This document shows positions 15,121 to 20,593 of a stretch of DNA of 20,593 nucleotides, piece by piece. Origin of the DNA: Gammaproteobacteria bacterium (lineage in GTDB: Bacteria; Pseudomonadota; Gammaproteobacteria; Pseudomonadales; Halomonadaceae); assembly GCA_023485185.1 (NCBI GenBank), contig JAMCZP010000276.1:1-20593 (forward strand), given 5' to 3'. How positions within the stretch are numbered: the stretch's first letter is position 1; the number at the start of each line of letters is the position of its first letter. The position numbers were made by a program, and so were the translations under genes. The notes beneath the pieces were generated by a model. It had not been told where the DNA came from. It saw only the letters and a program-made list of their open reading frames with translations, and searched no databases.

Positions 15121-15807
15121 ATGCAACATGTAATCCACGCTGCTATGCAATTCCCGAGCATTGTATTCACATTCTTACTCGGGCTGCTAACCCTCTATTG
15201 GCTATTAGTGATTATTCGCATCGCCCCGCTAGAACTGTTTGAGCGGGATAGCTTAAAGGAGGATCACCTTGCCAGTACGTTGGTATCACTGGGTTTTGCA
15301 GGGGTGCCTGCAACGCTTGCGCTAACTATCATTATGCTTATCGCGGGTGCACTCACCCTGGCAATTGAAATGCTGGTACTCAGCTTCTTGCCGCTTGGCC
15401 TGCTGCGTATTCCCCTAGGCGTAGTGGTGTTGTGGGCTAGTTTAGTGATCGCGTCACCAGTGGCGGCGGCGCTTTGCCAAGCGCTACACCGTGGGCTGCA
15501 TCGTTATCGCCCTTTCACACGCCGCTGCTTATTGGGCGAAACAGTGGTGGTCACAGAGCGTCAAGGAGGTGGGGAAGTGGCCTTTGGCGTGCTTGATAAC
15601 GAACCCAATGGTGCGGTGAAGTTGCTTAGCAAAGCAGATTCACTGCCGGTACAAGGGGAGCGTCGTGTATTAGTAAAATACTTGCCCGCTGAAGGAGCTT
15701 ACCGCAGCGTATCTGAACAAGAGTATCTGGAAACACGCATACGTTTGAGTAAACTGCGGTTACGTCAAAAGGATCGCTCTTCAGGGCGTTATTCTGCTTC
15801 ACACTGA
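15121..15807 (+). CDS. Membrane protein with C-terminal OB-like domain (NfeD/YqiJ-like)
   Basis: A 228-residue inner-membrane protein. Three hydrophobic stretches are seen (about 11-33, 61-90 and 95-120), then a soluble C-terminal region (about 135-200) with alternating beta-like strands: 'LLGETVVVTERQGGGEVAFGVL' is close in style to the OB-fold start of NfeD and YqiJ proteins, and 'VLVKYLPAEGAYRSVSEQEY' to its end. The last 25 residues are strongly basic. NfeD/YqiJ proteins usually work beside a flotillin or stomatin; no such partner is in the window. AGGAG lies five bases before the ATG. It probably has its own promoter (TATAAT at 15081). I am moderately sure of the fold and cannot assign a function. 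Confidence 0.6.
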   Translation: MQHVIHAAMQFPSIVFTFLLGLLTLYWLLVIIRIAPLELFERDSLKEDHLASTLVSLGFAGVPATLALTIIMLIAGALTLAIEMLVLSFLPLGLLRIPLGVVVLWASLVIASPVAAALCQALHRGLHRYRPFTRRCLLGETVVVTERQGGGEVAFGVLDNEPNGAVKLLSKADSLPVQGERRVLVKYLPAEGAYRSVSEQEYLETRIRLSKLRLRQKDRSSGRYSASH

Positions 15808-15814
15808 TGCTGCT

Positions 15815-15847
15815 TAGCTGGACAGCTAGGGAGACGGCTGCCTAGCT
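15815..15847. other. Overlapping inverted repeats between convergent genes
   Basis: Two mutually exclusive hairpins occur between the converging genes. TAGCTG-GA-CAGCTA is at 15815-15828, and AGCTAGG (15824-15830) pairs with CCTAGCT (15841-15847). Neither is followed by a proper T-run. They may act as a weak bidirectional terminator. Confidence 0.3.
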
Positions 15848-16778
15848 ATTTCCACCACCGGCGCCACTGCTGCACCAGCCACTGCACCGCACGCTGCCAG
15901 CTAGTGGCGTTTTGCGCTGACCTGCCAGTAACGGGGCTGGGAGCGGGGCGGTTTAAAAAGGCGCGAATGGGGCCAACCTGTTCAGGCTTGTCCAGCATTG
16001 GCGCATGGCCGCAGTGAGCTACCGTTAAGGTGACGAGTTCGGGCTGTTTTTCAGCCATGCGAGGCAGCGTTTCGGCATCTAAAAGCGTCGACTCTTCACC
16101 ACGAATGACCATGATAGGGCAGCGAATGCTGGCCCAATCGGCCCAGGTGTCTCGTGGCGTATCATGTACAAACTGCTCGCCAATACGTGGATCAAAATGG
16201 TAGCTCCAGCTGCCATCTGACAGCCTACGCGCACTGTTTAGCGCCAGCTCTCGCCATGCCGAATCACTGGAAATACCAAAGCTTGCGTAGTGCTCTTTGA
16301 GCTCTTGTTGCAGGTCGCTAAACGATGAAAAACGGTGAGTGACACCAAAGTAACTGGCAAGCGCGATCAAGCCCTGTTTGTTTAACTCAGGTCCTACATC
16401 ATTGAGTATGAGGCGGGATACCCGCGAGCTATGCTGCGGGTCAGCGGCAATTAACATGCCTAATAGGCCACCCATTGAGGTGCCCAGCCAGTCAACGCTT
16501 TCAAGTTTGAAGTGATCAAGCAGGGCGATCGCTACCGTGATGTAGTGGCTGTAAAGATAGTCGTGAGCAGGAAAGAGTGACCAACTGGAAAGCCCACGGC
16601 CAGGGGTGTCAGGGGCAAGAATTCGCCATTCGTTGCCTAATTCCCGTGCCAGTGCACTAAAATCACCGCCATGACGAGCAAGGCCATGCCAAGCGATCAA
16701 TGTACGAGGGGCATTCGGGTTCCAGATGCGAACCGCCACTTCCAGTTCGCGTACGCGAATAAACTCCAGTGAATCCAT
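15846..16778 (-). CDS. Alpha/beta-fold hydrolase
   Basis: A 310-residue cytoplasmic hydrolase of the alpha/beta superfamily. The oxyanion strand motif is 'IAWHGLARHGGDF' (about 28-40). The nucleophile elbow is 'GTSMGG' with Ser101. The acid is likely Asp234 in 'RGEESTLLDAETL' and the base His258 in 'HCGHAPML', a complete triad in the usual order. The start at 16778 gives a compact N-terminus but lacks a strong ribosome binding site. The last 30 residues are rich in Trp and Arg and poorly conserved-looking. The gene converges on the NfeD-like gene and is separated by 120 bp from the TetR gene upstream. The substrate (ester, lactone or other) cannot be determined. Confidence 0.82.
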   Translation of the reverse strand: MDSLEFIRVRELEVAVRIWNPNAPRTLIAWHGLARHGGDFSALARELGNEWRILAPDTPGRGLSSWSLFPAHDYLYSHYITVAIALLDHFKLESVDWLGTSMGGLLGMLIAADPQHSSRVSRLILNDVGPELNKQGLIALASYFGVTHRFSSFSDLQQELKEHYASFGISSDSAWRELALNSARRLSDGSWSYHFDPRIGEQFVHDTPRDTWADWASIRCPIMVIRGEESTLLDAETLPRMAEKQPELVTLTVAHCGHAPMLDKPEQVGPIRAFLNRPAPSPVTGRSAQNATSWQRAVQWLVQQWRRWWK

Positions 16779-16862
16779 AGGGTGCTTACACTCTTAGTCA
16801 ATAACCTGCAGCTAATCTCGGGTAATCATTAACTGCTTGCAATCACATGAGTATACGCACAC

Positions 16863-16879
16863 TTGCTGCGCTGCAGCAA
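16863..16879. other. Hairpin between the TetR and hydrolase genes
   Basis: TTGCTGC-GCT-GCAGCAA is a perfect 7-bp stem with a 3-nt loop, flanked by a run of A on the plus strand (16878-16884). For minus-strand transcripts the T-run precedes rather than follows the hairpin, so it is not a normal terminator of the TetR gene. Role unknown. Confidence 0.35.
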
Positions 16880-16898
16880 AAAAAGTGTTGACCCTCTT

Positions 16899-17510
16899 TT
16901 AGCGCTGCATCATTCGAATAGAGGCATCAATTAACTCACCGCCCCGCTCACGAATGGAGTAAGCATCTGGGTTGCGTAACCAGTCATGGAAAAGACCGCC
17001 TAGCATAGTTTGCATCATACGCGTGGCAAGAGTGGGACTAAGGTCTTTACGCAGTAACTGCTGCTGTTGGGCAACCTCAAATACCGACAGCATCTCCTCA
17101 AAACACTCATTGCCAATTTTGTCCTGCATTTCAAGCGGATTAATATCGCTGAAGAACTCACAGCGGTGCAGCAGGATGGATAGGATTCGTTGGTAGGAAG
17201 GCTGTTCAAGTCGCACTAGGCCAGCATGGCAAGCTAGACGGATGGATTCTAATGGTGAAATTTCAGTGTCAGCTTTGTTTACTTCTTCCATTAGCGACTG
17301 GAAAGGCATGCGTACCTGTTCAACGAGTGCCATGAACAGGTCGCCTTTATTTTTAAAATGCCAATAAACCGCCCCACGCGTAAGACCTGCATGGCGAGCA
17401 ATCTGCTCAAGGGAGGTGCGTGCTACGCCTTTGGCAAAAAACACCTCTTCAGCAGCAGTGAGCAGTGCTTCCCGAGTAGCAGCAGCTTCAGCTTTGGTCT
17501 TTCTTGCCAT
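16899..17510 (-). CDS. TetR-family repressor, AcrR/TtgR type
   Basis: A 203-residue drug-responsive repressor. The N-terminal DNA-binding domain ('MARKTKAEAAATREALL', then HTH 'LEQIARHAGLTRGAVYWHFKNKGDLF', about 38-63) is very close to E. coli AcrR, including the recognition helix 'TRGAVYWHF'. The rest is the all-helical ligand and dimer domain with the AcrR-like 'ILLHRCEFF'. AcrR-type proteins bind the operators of RND pump genes and release them on binding drugs, bile acids or other hydrophobic compounds. The likely targets here are its own promoter (17570-17588) and the pump operon promoter (8804-8827), which share CATACA-N4-TGAATGTAA. Unlike acrR and ttgR it is not next to the pump genes. 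A GAGG lies ten bases before the ATG. Confidence 0.93.
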   Translation of the reverse strand: MARKTKAEAAATREALLTAAEEVFFAKGVARTSLEQIARHAGLTRGAVYWHFKNKGDLFMALVEQVRMPFQSLMEEVNKADTEISPLESIRLACHAGLVRLEQPSYQRILSILLHRCEFFSDINPLEMQDKIGNECFEEMLSVFEVAQQQQLLRKDLSPTLATRMMQTMLGGLFHDWLRNPDAYSIRERGGELIDASIRMMQR

Positions 17511-17569
17511 TGAAAAGTAACCTCATGATTGACACTTAGTAGTCACATTTTATCTCAAGCGGCCAAGTT

Positions 17570-17588
17570 TTACATTCAAAACTGTATG
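17570..17588 (-). promoter_or_regulatory. AcrR/TtgR-type operator of the TetR gene (autoregulation)
   Basis: On the minus strand it reads CATACAGTTTTGAATGTAA, identical in 15 of 19 positions to the operator core ahead of the efflux operon (8806-8824). All four differences fall in the central 4-bp spacer. It lies 60-78 bp upstream of the TetR gene start, where it would overlap a promoter. The divergent gene at 17723 could be affected too. Confidence 0.72.
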
Positions 17589-17722
17589 GATAATTGATCA
17601 ATGGCATATCCTAGGTTATCAAATTAGTTATTTAACGGTCGTAGGCGTATAAACTGGCAATTATATCAATCAGTACGCGTGCATTTTCGCGAAAAAATTA
17701 GCGTATAAATAGGATACCCATA

Positions 17723-18753
17723 ATGGCGCGAGCTCCTTTTCAACTGGGCGAGCATACAATTATGCCCGGCCAGCGTTTACAAGTAGATGTACCTGTTGCG
17801 CGTTTATATACCCATACCCCGCTGCATATTCCTGTCGAGGTGGCCATGGCCGAAAGGATGGCCCTGTGTTGCTGGTATGTGGCGGTATTCATGGCGACGA
17901 AATTAATGGGGTAGAAATTGTTCGTCGCGTGCTGCGCGCTAAAACGATTAATAGTATTCGTGGCACGCTGATTGCTGTACCGGTGGTGAACGTATTTGGT
18001 TTCCTGCAGCAAACCCGCTACTTGCCTGACCGGCGCGATCTGAATCGATGCTTTCCAGGCAGCGAGTCAGGTTCATTAGGTGGGCGCATCGCAGCCCTGT
18101 TTCGCGAACAAATTGTTGATCACGCTACGCATATTATTGACCTTCATACCGGTGCTATTCATCGCACTAACCTGCCGCAAATTCGTGCCCAACTTCGGCC
18201 TGGCAGTGAAACCGAGCGCATGGCCGATGCTTTCGGTGCGCCTGTTGTATTGAACGCAGAACTTCGTGAGGGCAGCTTGCGCCACTACGCCCAGACGCGG
18301 GGAATACCGGTGCTCACCTATGAAGCAGGTGAGGCGCTGCGTTTTGATGAGTGGGCCATTGCCCCCGGCGTTCGCGGTGTACTTCGTGTGATGCGGCGCT
18401 TAGGCATGCTGACGGGTGAGCAGCGTCGCCGCACACCAGCACCGGCTGAGCTTGCTAATGGTTCAAGTTGGGCGCGTGCACCTATCGACGGCATTATGCG
18501 TCCCAAGGTGCGTTTGGGCACCCGTGTCGCAAAAGGGGAGGTGCTCGGTAAAGTGGCCGACCCCTTTGGTAATGACGAAGGCGAAGTTCTCGCGGTTGCG
18601 GATGGTATTGTGATTGGCATGAGCCGCTTACCACTCGCCAATGAAGGCGAGGCGCTATTTCATATCGCTCGGTTTGACGAGATTGAAGAGGCGGAAACGG
18701 CTGTCGAAAGCTTTAACTCAAGTTTGGTTCCGCCGCCTGATTCACTTTATTAG
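17723..18753 (+). pseudogene. Succinylglutamate desuccinylase/aspartoacylase family gene, frameshifted
   Basis: The N-terminal part starts at ATG 17723 (AGGA eight bases upstream) and reads 'MARAPFQLGEHTIMPGQRL' through 'HTPLHIPVEV' (residue 40), then runs out of frame to a stop at 17914. The family sequence continues in another frame: HGRKDGP from 17845, then VLLVCGGIHGDE from 17866. Between codon 40 (GTG, 17840-17842) and CAT 17845 there are two bases where three are expected, so one base appears deleted. Restored, the protein would be about 343 residues, normal for the family. It is either a true recent frameshift or a sequencing error; the rest of the gene shows no decay. Confidence 0.7.
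17866..18753 (+). CDS. Succinylglutamate desuccinylase/aspartoacylase domain (surviving reading frame)
   Basis: Zinc-dependent carboxypeptidase-like hydrolase, acting on N-acyl amino acids or related amides. From GTG 17866 the 295 residues hold the whole catalytic core: zinc ligands His9 and Glu12 in 'GGIHGDEINGVE', His94 in 'IIDLHTG', and the substrate-binding 'RRDLNRCFPG' (56-65). The C-terminal half (about 205-275) is a beta-rich, biotinyl-lipoyl-like domain with 'ARAPIDGIMRPKVRLG'. GTG 17866 has no ribosome binding site and lies in the middle of the conserved first strand, so it is probably not the natural start; about 48 residues encoded from 17723 are missing. It lies divergent to the TetR gene. 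The related genes are arginine-degrading astE and ectoine-related deacetylases; which applies is unclear. Confidence 0.75.
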   Translation: MLLVCGGIHGDEINGVEIVRRVLRAKTINSIRGTLIAVPVVNVFGFLQQTRYLPDRRDLNRCFPGSESGSLGGRIAALFREQIVDHATHIIDLHTGAIHRTNLPQIRAQLRPGSETERMADAFGAPVVLNAELREGSLRHYAQTRGIPVLTYEAGEALRFDEWAIAPGVRGVLRVMRRLGMLTGEQRRRTPAPAELANGSSWARAPIDGIMRPKVRLGTRVAKGEVLGKVADPFGNDEGEVLAVADGIVIGMSRLPLANEGEALFHIARFDEIEEAETAVESFNSSLVPPPDSLY

Positions 18754-18961
18754 CTTTGAGTCTTATCAAAAAAAACTAAAGCTCTGATAGATAATGCCTA
18801 ACCGCTTTAGATGGCAAGTTGGCGTTGTCTTGACTATACCTATGTGTGGGCTTTGTTAGCGGCTACTAGAATGAGAAAAATAAAATAAATAGCCAAGCTT
18901 TCATCGTACTCGAACGCGTGGCGCTACAGTGCCACGTCTACCGTGACATGGAGGAATAACG

Positions 18962-20431
18962 ATGACGAGCGATAGATCTAAGCACACCACAACGGATGCG
19001 GGTATACCTGTCAGCAGTGAAGAGCATTCGCTCACGGTGGGTCCAGATGGTCCGATCGTTTTGCATGATCACTATTTGATGGAACAGATGGCTGCCTTTA
19101 ACCGGGAAATGATTCCGGATCGTCAGCCACATGCGAAAGGAAGCGGCGCCTTTGGTCACTTCCAAGTTACTCATGATGTTAGCCAATACACCAAGGCGGA
19201 TTTTCTCCAGCCAGGTAAGAAAACCGAGATGTTAGCGCGTTTCTCGACGGTGGCCGGTGAGTCGGGTAGCCCGGATACCTGGCGCGACCCCCGTGGCTTC
19301 TCGCTGAAGTTTTACACCGAAGAGGGCAACTTTGACATGGTGGGTAATAATACCCCCGTGTTCTTCGTTCGCGATCCGCTCAAATTCCAGCACTTTATCC
19401 ACTCGCAAAAACGCCGAGCGGATAACGGTTTGCGTGATCACGATATGCAGTGGGATTTCTGGACGCTTTCGCCGCAATCTGCACATCAGGTAACCTGGTT
19501 AATGGGGGATCGCGGTATCCCCGCCACTTGGCGCCACATGAATGGCTATTCAAGTCATACTTATATGTGGGTGAACGCGGAAGGCGAGCGTTTTTGGGTC
19601 AAGTACCACTTCAAGACTGACCAGGGCATTAAGTGCATGACCCAGGAGCAGGCCGATAAGATGGCGGGCGCAGATGCTGACTACCATCGCCGCGACCTGT
19701 TCGACGCCATTAAACGCGGTGATTATCCAACTTGGACGCTGCAAGTTCAGATTATGCCGTTTGAAGATGCCAAGACCTACCACATCAACCCCTTCGATTT
19801 GACCAAGGTGTGGCCGCACGGTGACTACCCGCTGCAAGAAGTCGGTAAGATGACGTTGAATCGCAACCCTGTCGATTTCCACAGCCAAATTGAACAGGCA
19901 GCATTTCAGCCCAGCAATGCCGTACCGGGCACCGGTTTCTCGCCTGATAAAATGCTGTTGGCGCGGGTTATATCCTACGCGGATGCGCACCGCGCACGTT
20001 TAGGGGTGAACTACCAACAAATCCCCGTTAACGCGCCCAAGGCCCCGGTTAACAGCTACAGCCAGGGTGGTCAGATGCGTATTGCTCACTCCACCGACCC
20101 GGTGTACGCGCCTAATAGCAAAGGAGGGGCGCACGCTAACCCTGAAAGGTACCCGGAAGATGCAGTATGGGAGACTGATGGCGAGTTGGTTCGCGCCGCC
20201 TACACGCTGCGCCCGGGCGATGGTGACTTCAACCAGGCCAATGACCTAGTCAATAAGGTAATGGATGACGCTGCCCGCGAGCGACTGGTCAACAATATTG
20301 TGGGCCACGTTTCCGATGGTGTTGAAGAGCCGGTACTGTCGAGGGTATTTGAGTACTGGAAAAACGTCGACCAAACGATCGGCGAACGTGTCGAGCAGGG
20401 TGTCATGGCGAACCGCCGGGAAAACGGTTAG
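18962..20431 (+). CDS. Monofunctional heme catalase
   Basis: Breaks down hydrogen peroxide to water and oxygen. The 489 residues match small-subunit catalases (katA-like; I favour clade 3). Catalytic residues are clear: His57 in '[12 protein letters not shown]', Asn130 in 'VGNNTPVFF', and the proximal heme ligand Tyr339 in '[14 protein letters not shown]', where most relatives have 'YPDTHR'. There is no signal peptide, so it is cytoplasmic. GGAGG lies seven bases before ATG 18962. The 208-bp gap upstream contains a TTGACT (18830-18835) without a convincing -10, and a 6-bp inverted repeat CGTGGC/GCCACG just before the ribosome site; I could not recognise an OxyR site. It is a single-gene unit ending in a strong terminator. 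Confidence 0.95.
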   Translation: MTSDRSKHTTTDAGIPVSSEEHSLTVGPDGPIVLHDHYLMEQMAAFNREMIPDRQPHAKGSGAFGHFQVTHDVSQYTKADFLQPGKKTEMLARFSTVAGESGSPDTWRDPRGFSLKFYTEEGNFDMVGNNTPVFFVRDPLKFQHFIHSQKRRADNGLRDHDMQWDFWTLSPQSAHQVTWLMGDRGIPATWRHMNGYSSHTYMWVNAEGERFWVKYHFKTDQGIKCMTQEQADKMAGADADYHRRDLFDAIKRGDYPTWTLQVQIMPFEDAKTYHINPFDLTKVWPHGDYPLQEVGKMTLNRNPVDFHSQIEQAAFQPSNAVPGTGFSPDKMLLARVISYADAHRARLGVNYQQIPVNAPKAPVNSYSQGGQMRIAHSTDPVYAPNSKGGAHANPERYPEDAVWETDGELVRAAYTLRPGDGDFNQANDLVNKVMDDAARERLVNNIVGHVSDGVEEPVLSRVFEYWKNVDQTIGERVEQGVMANRRENG

Positions 20432-20456
20432 TTAAGCTTATGCTACTAGGAAGACG

Positions 20457-20486
20457 AACCCGCTACGCTTGCGTAGCGGGTTTTTT
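20457..20486 (+). terminator. Rho-independent terminator of the catalase gene
   Basis: AACCCGCTACGC (20457-20468) and GCGTAGCGGGTT (20471-20482) form a perfect 12-bp stem with a 2-base gap at the loop, running into six T (20481-20486). It begins 26 bp after the catalase stop. Confidence 0.95.
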
Positions 20487-20497
20487 ATACAACGCAC

Positions 20498-20593
20498 TTA
20501 TACAACGAGCTCAGGTTCGTTCACCAAGCTAAGCGCGTCATCAAATAGGCGCAATCCTGCGCCCTCTTTGTGGGCGTATTCTGATAAGTGACG
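20498..20593 (-). CDS. C-terminal end of an unidentified protein (partial)
   Basis: On the minus strand a frame is open from the right edge to TAA at 20498-20500, giving 31 residues: 'RHLSEYAHKEGAGLRLFDD' followed by 'ALSLVNEPELVV'. The composition looks like a genuine protein tail, with a helical character and normal codon use, and the position, convergent with the catalase and just beyond its terminator, is what one expects for a neighbouring gene. I do not recognise the family. At this length the frame could be open by chance. Confidence 0.5.
   Translation of the reverse strand, partial: RHLSEYAHKEGAGLRLFDDALSLVNEPELVV

Noticed and set aside
16863..16884. Hairpin with A-run as terminator of the TetR gene
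   Set aside because: For the minus-strand transcript the T-run comes before the stem, not after it.
17593..17602. Palindrome ATTGATCAAT upstream of the desuccinylase-family gene
   Set aside because: A single 10-bp AT-rich palindrome; no second copy and no regulator that I can connect with it.

Overview
The window looks like chromosomal DNA of a gammaproteobacterium, most likely a Halomonas-type halophile (Halomonadaceae). This is inferred from the gene families, from a moderate GC content with similar codon use throughout, and from a mannitol dehydrogenase / xylulokinase / transaldolase operon next to a cynF-cynABDS cyanate cluster. There are no rRNA or tRNA genes, insertion sequences, phage genes or CRISPR arrays. 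Both edges cut through genes.

Layout. (1) 2-2674, plus strand: the 3' end of a mannitol/polyol 2-dehydrogenase, then xylulokinase (xylB) and transaldolase (tal), tightly packed. Together they turn a pentitol or hexitol into a ketose, phosphorylate xylulose, and feed the pentose phosphate pathway. The operon ends at a perfect palindrome (2699-2730) that probably terminates transcription from both sides. (2) 2759-6443, minus strand: a cyanate uptake and detoxification operon transcribed cynA-cynB-cynD-cynS (Tat-exported binding protein, permease, ATPase, cyanase). (3) 6743-8698, plus strand: a divergent sigma-54 enhancer-binding protein with PAS domains (cynF type). The gap between cynA and cynF holds a good -24/-12 promoter facing cynA and, 115-155 bp upstream of its predicted start, three copies of the palindrome ACGA-N4-TCGT. 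This is a complete sigma-54 control region readable from sequence alone.

(4) 8942-14938, plus strand: a three-gene RND efflux operon in the order outer-membrane channel, lipoprotein adaptor, inner-membrane pump, closed by a strong terminator. A perfect TATAAT box ahead of it is overlapped by a site very like the E. coli AcrR operator. (5) 15121-15807: an NfeD/YqiJ-like membrane protein. (6) 15846-16778, minus: an alpha/beta hydrolase. (7) 16899-17510, minus: an AcrR/TtgR-type TetR repressor. Its own upstream region carries a second copy of the operator seen ahead of the efflux operon, so it very probably controls both itself and the pump about 8 kb away.

(8) 17723-18753: a zinc carboxypeptidase-like succinylglutamate desuccinylase/aspartoacylase family gene split by an apparent one-base deletion near 17843. 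(9) 18962-20431: a monofunctional heme catalase with a strong terminator, convergent with (10) the 3' end of an unidentified minus-strand gene at the right edge.

The most useful new content is regulatory: the cynA enhancer and promoter, the AcrR-type operator pair, and three tandem 15-bp repeats in the efflux operon leader. The individual protein families are all known.
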